Shown piece by piece: positions 18,422 through 25,602 of a DNA stretch of 36,480 nt. How positions within the stretch are numbered: the stretch's first letter is position 1; every line of letters begins with the position of its first letter. The notes beneath the pieces were generated by a model. It had not been told where the DNA came from, did not search any database, and was given only the letters and a program-made list of their open reading frames with translations. Origin of the DNA: Candidatus Eisenbacteria bacterium (GTDB lineage Bacteria; Eisenbacteria; RBG-16-71-46); assembly GCA_013140805.1 (NCBI GenBank), contig JABFRW010000135.1, positions 1-36,480 of the forward strand, given 5' to 3'. The translations under genes and the position numbers were made by a program.

Positions 18422-19026
18422 CGCGCGCCCGCCGCGAGTCCGTCGAGCGCGATCGACATGCGCGCCTGGATCTCGGTCTTGAAGTCGAACAGCTCGGGAC
18501 AGTGCAGCCACACTAGCATGGTCATGAAGAACACGCCACGCAGCACGTAGGTGAGCCGCTCGACCGGAACGTCGGAGCGGAACTCGCCGCGCTCGCAACC
18601 CTGCTGCACCAGTCGCCCGACCGAGCTTTGCACCCGCTCGTTGATGTTGATCGCGTCCTCGAGCGAGCCGCGCAGCAGTTCGACGATCGAGTGACGGTGG
18701 AGCGCGGGATCCGCGGCATGTTGCTGCGCGCCGAACGCGAAGGTGTCGAGCAGCTTCTCGCGCACCGGGCGCGCGTCGTCGATCAGACCGTCGACGAACT
18801 GTTCGAGCCCTTCGACCTGGCGTTCGCAGATCACCGCGAGCGCGGCTTCCTTGCGCGGGAAGTAGTTGAAGAAGGTGCCCTTGGCGACGTCAGCCGCGGC
18901 GACGATCTCGTCGACCGTCGTGGCGTCGAAGCCCTTCTGATCGAACAACTGCAATGCCGCCTGATTGATGCGCTCGCGAGTTTCGTCCTTCTTGCGCTCG
19001 CGGCGTGAGATCTCGACCGGGTTCAT
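18418..19026 (-). CDS. TetR/AcrR-family transcriptional regulator of the efflux operon
   Basis: 202 residues, first gene of the efflux operon, ATG 19026 with GGAGAA upstream. N-terminal TetR DNA-binding domain: RERINQAALQLFDQKGFDATTVDEI, then the helix-turn-helix AADVAKGTFFNYFPRKEAAL (residues ~25-65). The C-terminal helices form the ligand-binding and dimer domain (to AALDGLAAGAR). Such regulators repress drug-efflux operons and release DNA when they bind the pump substrate. Two near-identical palindromes directly upstream (19071-19116) are the likely operators. Its stop overlaps the OMF start, so repressor and pump are co-expressed. Confidence 0.93.
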   Translation of the reverse strand: MNPVEISRRERKKDETRERINQAALQLFDQKGFDATTVDEIVAAADVAKGTFFNYFPRKEAALAVICERQVEGLEQFVDGLIDDARPVREKLLDTFAFGAQQHAADPALHRHSIVELLRGSLEDAININERVQSSVGRLVQQGCERGEFRSDVPVERLTYVLRGVFFMTMLVWLHCPELFDFKTEIQARMSIALDGLAAGAR

Positions 19027-19070
19027 GCGCTTCTCCGGGGTTCGGATTGAAGAGTGACCGGCCCCATTTA

Positions 19071-19116
19071 TGACTGAAGTCGCAGTTTTGTTGCATGAAA
19101 TTTCTGACCTAAGTCA
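19071..19116. promoter_or_regulatory. Tandem TetR operator candidates (TGAC-N4-GTCA twice)
   Basis: Site 1 TGACTGAAGTCG (19071-19082) and site 2 TGACCTAAGTCA (19105-19116) share the half-sites TGAC and GTCA with a four-base centre. Site 2 has perfect half-sites and site 1 differs at one end base. Start-to-start distance is 34 bp. They lie in the only AT-rich stretch between tetR (start 19026) and the preceding gene's stop (19146), so they overlap the tetR promoter. Binding by the adjacent TetR protein is inferred. Confidence 0.6.
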
Positions 19117-19145
19117 TAGTTTGCAAATTCATGACCATAGCGACT

Positions 19146-22100
19146 TTAGAAACCGAGGCTCAACTCCACCGACCAGGCTCGGGTCGCACCCACGATCAGA
19201 TGAGGCACGAGCGCTCCGGCGGCGTCGTAGTCGAGATAGCCCGAGGTCGAGTAGCGCCTGTCGAGAAGGTTTCGCACCTGCAGTCCGACCGAGACCCAAG
19301 AGCCGCCTCCGCGTTCGAAGCGTCGCGCCGCGCTGGCATCGAGCAGCGTGCACGGCTCGATCGAAACGGCGCGCGACTCGGTGTTGTCGACGAAGATTCG
19401 CCCGACGTGCTGCGCAGCCAGAGACACGCTCGCGCCGGCCCATTCGGCCCGCAGCTCGGCGTGGGCGGTGGTCGAAGGCTGAAAGCCGATCGCATTGCCG
19501 TCGTAGCGCAGCGTGTCGCCGGGTGCCGTGCCGTAGACCTCGCGGTACTCGTCGAAGTGATGGTCGGCGACCGAGAGGTTCGCCGCGGCGACCAGCGCGA
19601 GCGGCCGGCCGGCCGGCCGCGCCGGAGTCGTCCAGGCTCCGTGCGCTGCGAGTTCGACGCCCTGATGAACCGAGCGCGCGGCATTGCCGATCGTCGAGTA
19701 GCCGAGATCGGTGTTGAACTGCCCGGCGAACACCAGCTCGTCTTCGAAGTCCATTCGGTAGAGGTTCGCGCTCAGTTCGAGCGCGGCGCCCGGCCGCCAC
19801 CGTGCACCGGCCTCCCAGTCGGTGACGCGCTCGGGCCTGACGAGCGGATCGCGGTAGACGCCATTCGAGATGTCGATCGTGCCGTAGAGGGGCACGCTTC
19901 CGACGCCCTCGGCGTCGAACAGATCGCGAAGTGCCGGCTCGCGGCGCGCGTGCGCGGCACTGGCGAACAGGTCGAGCCGGGGTGTAACCCGCCAGTGAAC
20001 ACCGGCGCGCGGGATCGCGAAGTCGTAGGGTTGATCGAAGCGGATGCCGTCGAATCGATCGCCGCGCATGGCGTAGTCGGCATGCCGCCACGCGAGGTCG
20101 AAGGTCGCATCGAGTTGCGCGTTCACCGTCCATTCGGTGCGCGCGAACACGCCCGCGGCGAGCGTGCGCGGGTGGTAGTCGTAGTACGTGTGGCCCGGAG
20201 CGAAGCCCGGAACGCCGCCGGCGGACAGCAGCGAGCCTACATGCCGACCGTCGTGCGCGCGCAGCTCGCCACCCACGGTCACCGCGACGCGGCCACGCTC
20301 GATGCGTGCGCGTGGCACCCACCCGTAGTGGCGGTTCTTCACCTCGCGCCGCCTCACCAGGTCGAAGCGTTCGACGCGGAAGCGGCCGAGCGAGTCCTGC
20401 ACCAGCGTGCCGCCGCCGTCCTGCGCGTAGTAGTCGCGCGGCGCGAGCGTCGAGTCCGAGGTGCTCCAGGGCGCCAGGCGATAGTCGGCCAGCGAGCGCC
20501 CGAAGCGCTGCTCGTCGTAGTAGCCCTCGCCGTCGAAGTAAAAGAGCGTTTGTGTGAACGAGGTTCGAGGCGTCGGAGTCCAGGTGTGAATCAGCTCGTA
20601 GTGGGGCTCGAAGAAGTGATCGCGCTCGCCCGCGAAGCGGATGGGATTGAAGCGCCGATCGCGTTCCACATCGCCGCTCACCCGCCCTTCGAGATAGTCG
20701 GCGGGAACGCCGAGATAGGCGAGATGCGTCTGTTCGGGGCCGCCGTAGACGCTCGCTCGCAGCGTGTGATGGCCCGCGGTACGGCGCGCGGCGAACAGGA
20801 ACGACCACAGCTTCGAGTCACTCAACTCGCGATAACCGGCGGTCTCGATTCGCGAATAGCGGCCATAGAGATTCCAGCCGCCGTCGAGTTCTCCCGAACC
20901 CATTTCTGCCGAGACGCGACGCGTGTCGAACGAACCGAGTGCGGCGCGCAAGCCGAGTGTGCGCTCGATCGTGAACGGTGAGGTCTCGAGGTGGACGCTG
21001 CCGCCCATCGACGCAGCGCCGTAGAGTGCCGAGCCGACGCCGCGCTGCACCTCGACGCGTGAGGTGGAAGCGAGCAGGTCCGGATGATCGATCCAGTAGA
21101 CCTCGTGCGACTCGGGGTCGTTGAGCGGCACACCATTGACGAGCACGCTGATGCGGCGCTGCGGAAAGCCGCGGATCGACAGGTAGGAGTAACCAATGCC
21201 GTTGCCGGCATCCGAGTACGCGTAGACGCCCGGCAGGTGCGCGAGCTGCATCGGTGTGTCGAGCCCCTGATTGCGGCGCCGGATCTCGTCGCGCGTCATG
21301 ATCGAGCGAGCCTGGGGTGCCCGGTCACCGGGTGAAGCGGTGCTGACTTCGATACCCGGCAGCGGCACCACACGGTCGAGCGTGTCGGGGGAGTCGGCGC
21401 GTGCGGCAGTCGCCCCGCCGAGCGCGAGCACGCATCCGATCAGCATCGCGACGCGCGGCGCCATTCGCGCCGAGGTGAGGCGGCGCACGACATGCCCGAC
21501 GAGATAGCAGAGCAGCGAAGTGCCGAGCCCGGCGTAGATCGGCTCGAGACCCAACGGATAGCGCGCGCCGGGACCGCTCAGGTTGTGCACCAGCACCCAC
21601 ACGGTCGTGACCACCAGGGGTGCGGCCATCGCGAACGCGGTCGCACGCGGGCCGAGCCGCCAGCGTCCGAGCAGCGCGGTGCCGACCGGCGCGAGCATCG
21701 CCGGAGCGGTGATCGAGCCGAGGTCGCGCCACAAGTCGATCACGCTGCGGCTCGCGATCGCGAGCGCGGTCGCGAAGCCGGCCGCGAGCCACAGTCCGAG
21801 GTTGCTGTAGAACGGAATCCGCGACTCGTCGCGCTCGCCACGCAGCCGCCACATCACGTCGCGCCCGATGGTGGTGGCGGCGATGAAACCGTAGGAGTCG
21901 ATGGTGCTCATCACGGTCGCGATCATCGACAGGAAAAACAGGCCGAGCAGGCCCGGCGGCAACACGAGCTTCGCGAGTTCCGGAAACGCCAGCACCGGGT
22001 TGGTCAGGTCGGGCAACAGAGCGCGCGCGTAGATCGCGCAGAACGTGGTCATGAAGTCGAACACGGCCCAGCACCCGATCGAGATCAGAACGCCATTGCG

Positions 22101-22862
22101 CGCCACGCCGGGGTCACGGGCTGCATAGGCGCGTTGCCAGAACGCCGGCTCGACCAGGGTTCCGAGCGCGATCACGTACCACACGAAGATCGCGCTGGGT
22201 GGATTGCCGCCGTGCCACGTGAAGTGTTCGACCGGAACGCGCGACGGCAGCGAGGCGAGTCCGCCGTGACGTGCCACCAGCGTCACGAGCAGCACCGCGA
22301 AGCCCGCGAACATGAGGCCGAACTGGACCTGGTCGGTCAGCACCACGGTGCGCAGTCCGCCGCGCTGGATGTAGAACAGTGAGGTGAGTGCCGCCGCGAT
22401 GATGCATGGCACCACGGGAAGGCCGAACATCGCGGAGTAGAGGGTGCCGAGCATCAGCACGTAAGCCGCCGGCGCCGAGCCGACGAACACGGCGAGCGCG
22501 CCGATCAGCGACGGGGTTCGCCCGTACGTGCGCTCGAGCAGATCGGGCAACGTGAAGAGTTCGGTCTGTCGTGCGCGCTTCGCGAACCACAATGCGAACA
22601 GCAGCGCGCCGATGTAGTACGGCACGCCGAACACCAGCCAGTTCGAGATGCCGAAGCGAAATCCGTACTCGCCGACGCCCAGGATGCCGCCGTACCAGGT
22701 CGCGACGAGGGTGGCGACGAACGCGGGAAGCGTGACGCGGCGTCCCGCGACCAGATAGTCGAGCGTGCCGCGTGCGCGCCCTTCGGGACGCAGCCACACC
22801 ACGACGAGAAATGCGACGTAGGCCGCCAGCAGCGCCCAGTCCACCCAGTGGGTGCTGAACAA
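19146..22862 (-). CDS. Sodium:solute symporter fused to TonB-dependent receptor, TPP-riboswitch controlled (putative thiamine uptake)
   Basis: One frame of 1238 codons with no stop between two transport proteins. Residues 1-466: SSS-family inner-membrane symporter (YLVAGRRVTLPAF, TWYGGILGVGEYGFRFG and about 12-13 hydrophobic helices), a normal full length. Residues 467-1238: complete TonB receptor. It begins MAPRVAMLIGCVLALGG, with a signal-peptidase site after Ala489 (ARA|DS). Next come a TonB-box-like segment (PGIEVSTA, ~502-509), a plug domain (IMTRDEIRRRNQGLDTPMQL; LSIRGFPQRRISVLVNGVPL), and a 22-strand barrel ending in the usual C-terminal Phe (VELSLGF). TTG 22862 is chosen as start because GGAGAG precedes it and both are paired in a hairpin after the riboswitch; an upstream TTG (22895) would add 11 arginine-rich residues. 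Substrate inferred from the TPP aptamer: thiamine or a precursor. Confidence 0.85.
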   Translation of the reverse strand: MFSTHWVDWALLAAYVAFLVVVWLRPEGRARGTLDYLVAGRRVTLPAFVATLVATWYGGILGVGEYGFRFGISNWLVFGVPYYIGALLFALWFAKRARQTELFTLPDLLERTYGRTPSLIGALAVFVGSAPAAYVLMLGTLYSAMFGLPVVPCIIAAALTSLFYIQRGGLRTVVLTDQVQFGLMFAGFAVLLVTLVARHGGLASLPSRVPVEHFTWHGGNPPSAIFVWYVIALGTLVEPAFWQRAYAARDPGVARNGVLISIGCWAVFDFMTTFCAIYARALLPDLTNPVLAFPELAKLVLPPGLLGLFFLSMIATVMSTIDSYGFIAATTIGRDVMWRLRGERDESRIPFYSNLGLWLAAGFATALAIASRSVIDLWRDLGSITAPAMLAPVGTALLGRWRLGPRATAFAMAAPLVVTTVWVLVHNLSGPGARYPLGLEPIYAGLGTSLLCYLVGHVVRRLTSARMAPRVAMLIGCVLALGGATAARADSPDTLDRVVPLPGIEVSTASPGDRAPQARSIMTRDEIRRRNQGLDTPMQLAHLPGVYAYSDAGNGIGYSYLSIRGFPQRRISVLVNGVPLNDPESHEVYWIDHPDLLASTSRVEVQRGVGSALYGAASMGGSVHLETSPFTIERTLGLRAALGSFDTRRVSAEMGSGELDGGWNLYGRYSRIETAGYRELSDSKLWSFLFAARRTAGHHTLRASVYGGPEQTHLAYLGVPADYLEGRVSGDVERDRRFNPIRFAGERDHFFEPHYELIHTWTPTPRTSFTQTLFYFDGEGYYDEQRFGRSLADYRLAPWSTSDSTLAPRDYYAQDGGGTLVQDSLGRFRVERFDLVRRREVKNRHYGWVPRARIERGRVAVTVGGELRAHDGRHVGSLLSAGGVPGFAPGHTYYDYHPRTLAAGVFARTEWTVNAQLDATFDLAWRHADYAMRGDRFDGIRFDQPYDFAIPRAGVHWRVTPRLDLFASAAHARREPALRDLFDAEGVGSVPLYGTIDISNGVYRDPLVRPERVTDWEAGARWRPGAALELSANLYRMDFEDELVFAGQFNTDLGYSTIGNAARSVHQGVELAAHGAWTTPARPAGRPLALVAAANLSVADHHFDEYREVYGTAPGDTLRYDGNAIGFQPSTTAHAELRAEWAGASVSLAAQHVGRIFVDNTESRAVSIEPCTLLDASAARRFERGGGSWVSVGLQVRNLLDRRYSTSGYLDYDAAGALVPHLIVGATRAWSVELSLGF

Positions 22863-22912
22863 TCGTCTCTCCGCACGAGGGCGGCGTGAAGGCAAGCGGA
22901 GAGTCCCGATTG
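22860..22912 (-). promoter_or_regulatory. Expression-platform hairpin sequestering RBS and start codon
   Basis: Minus-strand arms CAATCG + CTCTCCGC (22912-22907 and 22903-22896) pair with GCGGAGAG + CGATTG (22874-22867 and 22865-22860): 14 base pairs with one small internal loop and a 21-base terminal loop. The 3' arm contains the Shine-Dalgarno (GGAGAG) and the TTG start codon (22862) of the symporter-receptor gene. Located just 3' of the TPP aptamer, this is the layout of a translation-blocking riboswitch. The alternative antisequestering pairing was not identified. Confidence 0.7.
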
Positions 22913-22917
22913 TCTTC

Positions 22918-23004
22918 GCCGTTTCCCTACGCTGGTTTGAGCCAGATCAGGTTCGAAGGGTGTCATCTCAGGCCGGCATGTCTCCGCCGACCACCCCCAA
23001 CGAC
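22918..23004 (-). promoter_or_regulatory. TPP (thi-box) riboswitch aptamer
   Basis: Reading the minus strand, the aptamer core is present in order. P1 5' strand is CGTT followed by GGGGGTG; P3 pairs GGTCGGC with GCCGGCC; then come the conserved CTGAGA, the ACCCTTCGAACCTGATCTGG block, CAAACCAGCG and the closing TAGGGAAACG, whose AACG pairs with the CGTT of P1. These are the diagnostic conserved strings of the thiamin pyrophosphate riboswitch. It lies in the leader of the symporter-receptor gene and ties that gene to thiamine supply; TPP binding normally switches expression off. Confidence 0.95.
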
Positions 23005-23136
23005 GATGCCGCTTTCGCGGACGCGCGCAGTCTGCTCCGAGGCGGGCTGCGAGATCAAGTGCGCTGTGGCATTCTCGCCGCGCGCCATCGCATCGACGTG
23101 ATGGTCCAACGCTTCGGTCCCACGGAAGGAGACCTC

Positions 23137-25572
23137 ATGCGCGCCCCCGCTTCGCTTCGCTGTTCCGTCGCACTCGCGACGCTGCTGTTCGCGCTCGCGA
23201 CGCTGCTGCTCGCGCTCACGCCGCTCGCAGCGCGCGCGTGGCCGCACGGCCCGACGAATAATCTCCATCTCGAAGGTGCGTTCTTCATCAAGGAGCGCCC
23301 GGTCGCGGCACCCGATGGCGCCGGCGGCGTGTACGTCGCGTGGGCCGAACAGCACGCGACGTGGGACATCTATGCGCAGCGCGTGGACGCGAGCGGCGAA
23401 GTGTTGTGGACGAGCGGCGGAGTGGCCGTGTGTTCCGCGGCAGGGGACCAGCGCGAGCCGGTGATCACGGCGCTCCCGCAAGGCGGATGCGTCATCGGCT
23501 GGGTGGATCGCCGCAACACGGACGCCGACGTCTATGCACAGCGCCTGTCGGCGACCACGGGAGCCGCGCTGTGGACCGCCGATGGCGTCTCGGTGAGCAA
23601 CATCGTCAGTCTCGACGAAGTCGCGGTACAGATCGCGTATCAGTTCGACGGAATCTATTTCGTGTGGCAGGACGGCGGTCCCGGAAATTGGGACATCTAC
23701 GGGCAGCGACTCGGAATGAACGGCGCCCGGCTCTGGAACGCGACTGGACTGCCGATCGCCGTTGCCGCCTCCGAGCAGACCGCTCCGCAGATGGCCATCA
23801 ACGATCCGTCGCTCGAGTTCCAGGTGGTGTGGACCGACGCTCGTGGTGGCGCTGCGACCGATCTCTACGCGCAGCGCGTGCTGTTCGGCGGCACGGTGGG
23901 TCTGGCGGTCAACGGGGTGGTGGTCTGCAACGCCGCCGGCGAGCAGTCACAGCCGCGCATCGCGCTTCTGAACGGCGGTGAGTTTGGAATGGTGTGGCGC
24001 GACGAGCGTTCGGGCACGGCCGATCTCTACGCGCAGCGCTTCGGACAATTCGGAGCCGCCGTCTTCGGACTCAACGGCATCCCGATCATCACCGGAACGA
24101 ATGATCCTTCGCAGCCGCGGATCCTGTACGACGGCGCCGGCGGATTCTTCACCGCGAGCCTCGATGCCGAGGGCTTCGGTTTCACCGGCATTCGCTTTCA
24201 GCACATCGGCCCGACCGGGGCGATCCTGTGGGGTGCGCAGGGGACGCCGAACAACTCCGCGTTCGTCGTCGGCGCTCAGATACCGCAGCTGGTCTCGGAT
24301 GGGGTCGGCGGGGTGATCGCGTTGTGGCAGGACCATCGCGAACGCGGCAACGGGCAGATCTGGGCGACGCACTTCAATTCGCTCGGCAACTCGATCTGGG
24401 CGGGAGACCTGCTGGTCGCCGAGCTGCCCGTTCAGAACACCGCGACCATGGCCGCCGTCACCGATGCGCGCGGCGGTGCCATCGTTCCGCTCTCGCAAGT
24501 CTCCCTGTACCAGGTGCTCGTGAAACGCCTGGATCGCTTCGGCATGACCGGCGCCGAACCGCAGGTCACCTCGGTGCGCGACGTGGCGAACGACCAGGGC
24601 GGACAAGTGAAGGTGAGCTGGAACGCGAGCCCGCTCGATGTCGATCCGCTCTACGAGAGCATCGAGGAGTACTGGCTGCTGAGAGACGTGCCGACCTCGC
24701 TGATCGCCGAAGCGAAGGCCGACGCGTTCGTGCGCCTGAAGCCCGGCGACCCGAAGCCGGCTGACGACCAGCGCGCGTTGGTCGAGATCGAAGCCGCGCC
24801 CGGAAACTGGGAGTTCGTCGCGGCGGTCCCGGCCGCGCATCTCGCGGCCTACAGCAAAGTGGTCGCCACCACCGGCGACTCGGTTGCGGCCGGCAATCCA
24901 CGCACGCGCTTCATGGTGCAGGCACGCGGGACCGCGATTGGCACCAACGCATGGTGGGACTCCGAGCCCGACTCGGGCTACTCGGTCGACGATCTGGCGC
25001 CCGCGATGCCGGCGCCGTTCACGGGTACGCATGCGCCGGGTGTCGGCACGTTCCTGTCGTGGGGCGCCAATCTCGAAACCGATCTCGCCGGCTATCGGCT
25101 CTATCGCGGCTCGAGCCTGGGCTTCGTGCCGAGTCTCGCGAATCGCGTCGCCTCGACGGCACTCACCCATTTCGAACACGCGACCGCGGGTCCGGTCTAC
25201 AAGCTCTCGGCGGTCGACACTCACGGCAATGAATCGGCGTACAACGTGCTGGTGCCGGGCGGCATCGTGGACGCGCCGGGTGTCTCGACCCCGGTCGAGT
25301 TCGCGCTCGCAAGTCCGTCGCCGAATCCGAGCCGCGACGCGATCTCCGTGCGCTATGCGCTACCGCGCGCGTCCTCGGTGCGCCTGTCGGTGGTCGATGC
25401 GCAGGGCCGTCGGGTGCGCTTGATCGAATCGAGCGAGCGAGCGGCGGGGGAGTGGAACGTGCGTTGGGACGGTCGCGATGAGTCGGGGGCCGCGAGTTCC
25501 AGCGGGCTCTACTGGCTGCGGCTCGAGGCCGGGGGCCGCGTGATGTCGCAACGGTTCGTGCGACTGCGATAG
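23137..25572 (+). CDS. Secreted repeat protein (putative beta-propeller) with fibronectin-like and FlgD-like domains
   Basis: 811 residues from ATG 23137, with AGGAG five bases upstream. A signal peptide (RAPASLRCSVALATLLFALA to the ARA|WP site, ~34) exports it. Residues ~40-475 contain eight imperfect repeats of ~54 residues, each with a W/D-x-YAQR-type strand followed by G-x-x-LW (WDIYAQRVDASGEVLW, ADVYAQRLSATTGAALW, TDLYAQRVLFGG and so on), suggesting a beta-propeller. After that come a fibronectin type III-like region with SWNASPLDVDPLYES and LSWGANLETDLAGYRLYRG, and a C-terminal FlgD-like Ig domain (VVDAQGRRVRLI, WDGRDESG, GLYWLRL), as in the protease at 805-5577. No catalytic motif is recognised; function unknown, probably cell-surface or released. 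It is transcribed divergently from the riboswitch-controlled gene. Confidence 0.85.
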   Translation: MRAPASLRCSVALATLLFALATLLLALTPLAARAWPHGPTNNLHLEGAFFIKERPVAAPDGAGGVYVAWAEQHATWDIYAQRVDASGEVLWTSGGVAVCSAAGDQREPVITALPQGGCVIGWVDRRNTDADVYAQRLSATTGAALWTADGVSVSNIVSLDEVAVQIAYQFDGIYFVWQDGGPGNWDIYGQRLGMNGARLWNATGLPIAVAASEQTAPQMAINDPSLEFQVVWTDARGGAATDLYAQRVLFGGTVGLAVNGVVVCNAAGEQSQPRIALLNGGEFGMVWRDERSGTADLYAQRFGQFGAAVFGLNGIPIITGTNDPSQPRILYDGAGGFFTASLDAEGFGFTGIRFQHIGPTGAILWGAQGTPNNSAFVVGAQIPQLVSDGVGGVIALWQDHRERGNGQIWATHFNSLGNSIWAGDLLVAELPVQNTATMAAVTDARGGAIVPLSQVSLYQVLVKRLDRFGMTGAEPQVTSVRDVANDQGGQVKVSWNASPLDVDPLYESIEEYWLLRDVPTSLIAEAKADAFVRLKPGDPKPADDQRALVEIEAAPGNWEFVAAVPAAHLAAYSKVVATTGDSVAAGNPRTRFMVQARGTAIGTNAWWDSEPDSGYSVDDLAPAMPAPFTGTHAPGVGTFLSWGANLETDLAGYRLYRGSSLGFVPSLANRVASTALTHFEHATAGPVYKLSAVDTHGNESAYNVLVPGGIVDAPGVSTPVEFALASPSPNPSRDAISVRYALPRASSVRLSVVDAQGRRVRLIESSERAAGEWNVRWDGRDESGAASSSGLYWLRLEAGGRVMSQRFVRLR
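23355..24540 (+). repeat. Eight in-frame ~54-residue protein repeats
   Basis: Repeat units begin near 23361, 23524, 23690, 23856, 24019, 24181, 24352 and 24505, a spacing of 153-171 bases. Shared core in the translation: (W/A/T)D-(I/V/L)-Y-(A/G)-Q-R followed by a G-rich turn and a hydrophobic strand ending LW. The first five units are well conserved (DIYAQR, DVYAQR, DIYGQR, DLYAQR, DLYAQR); the last three are degenerate (GIRFQH, IWATHF, VLVKRL). Confidence 0.75.
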
Positions 25573-25602
25573 CCGATCGAGGTCCGTGAGGAGCGCGAGT
25601 CG

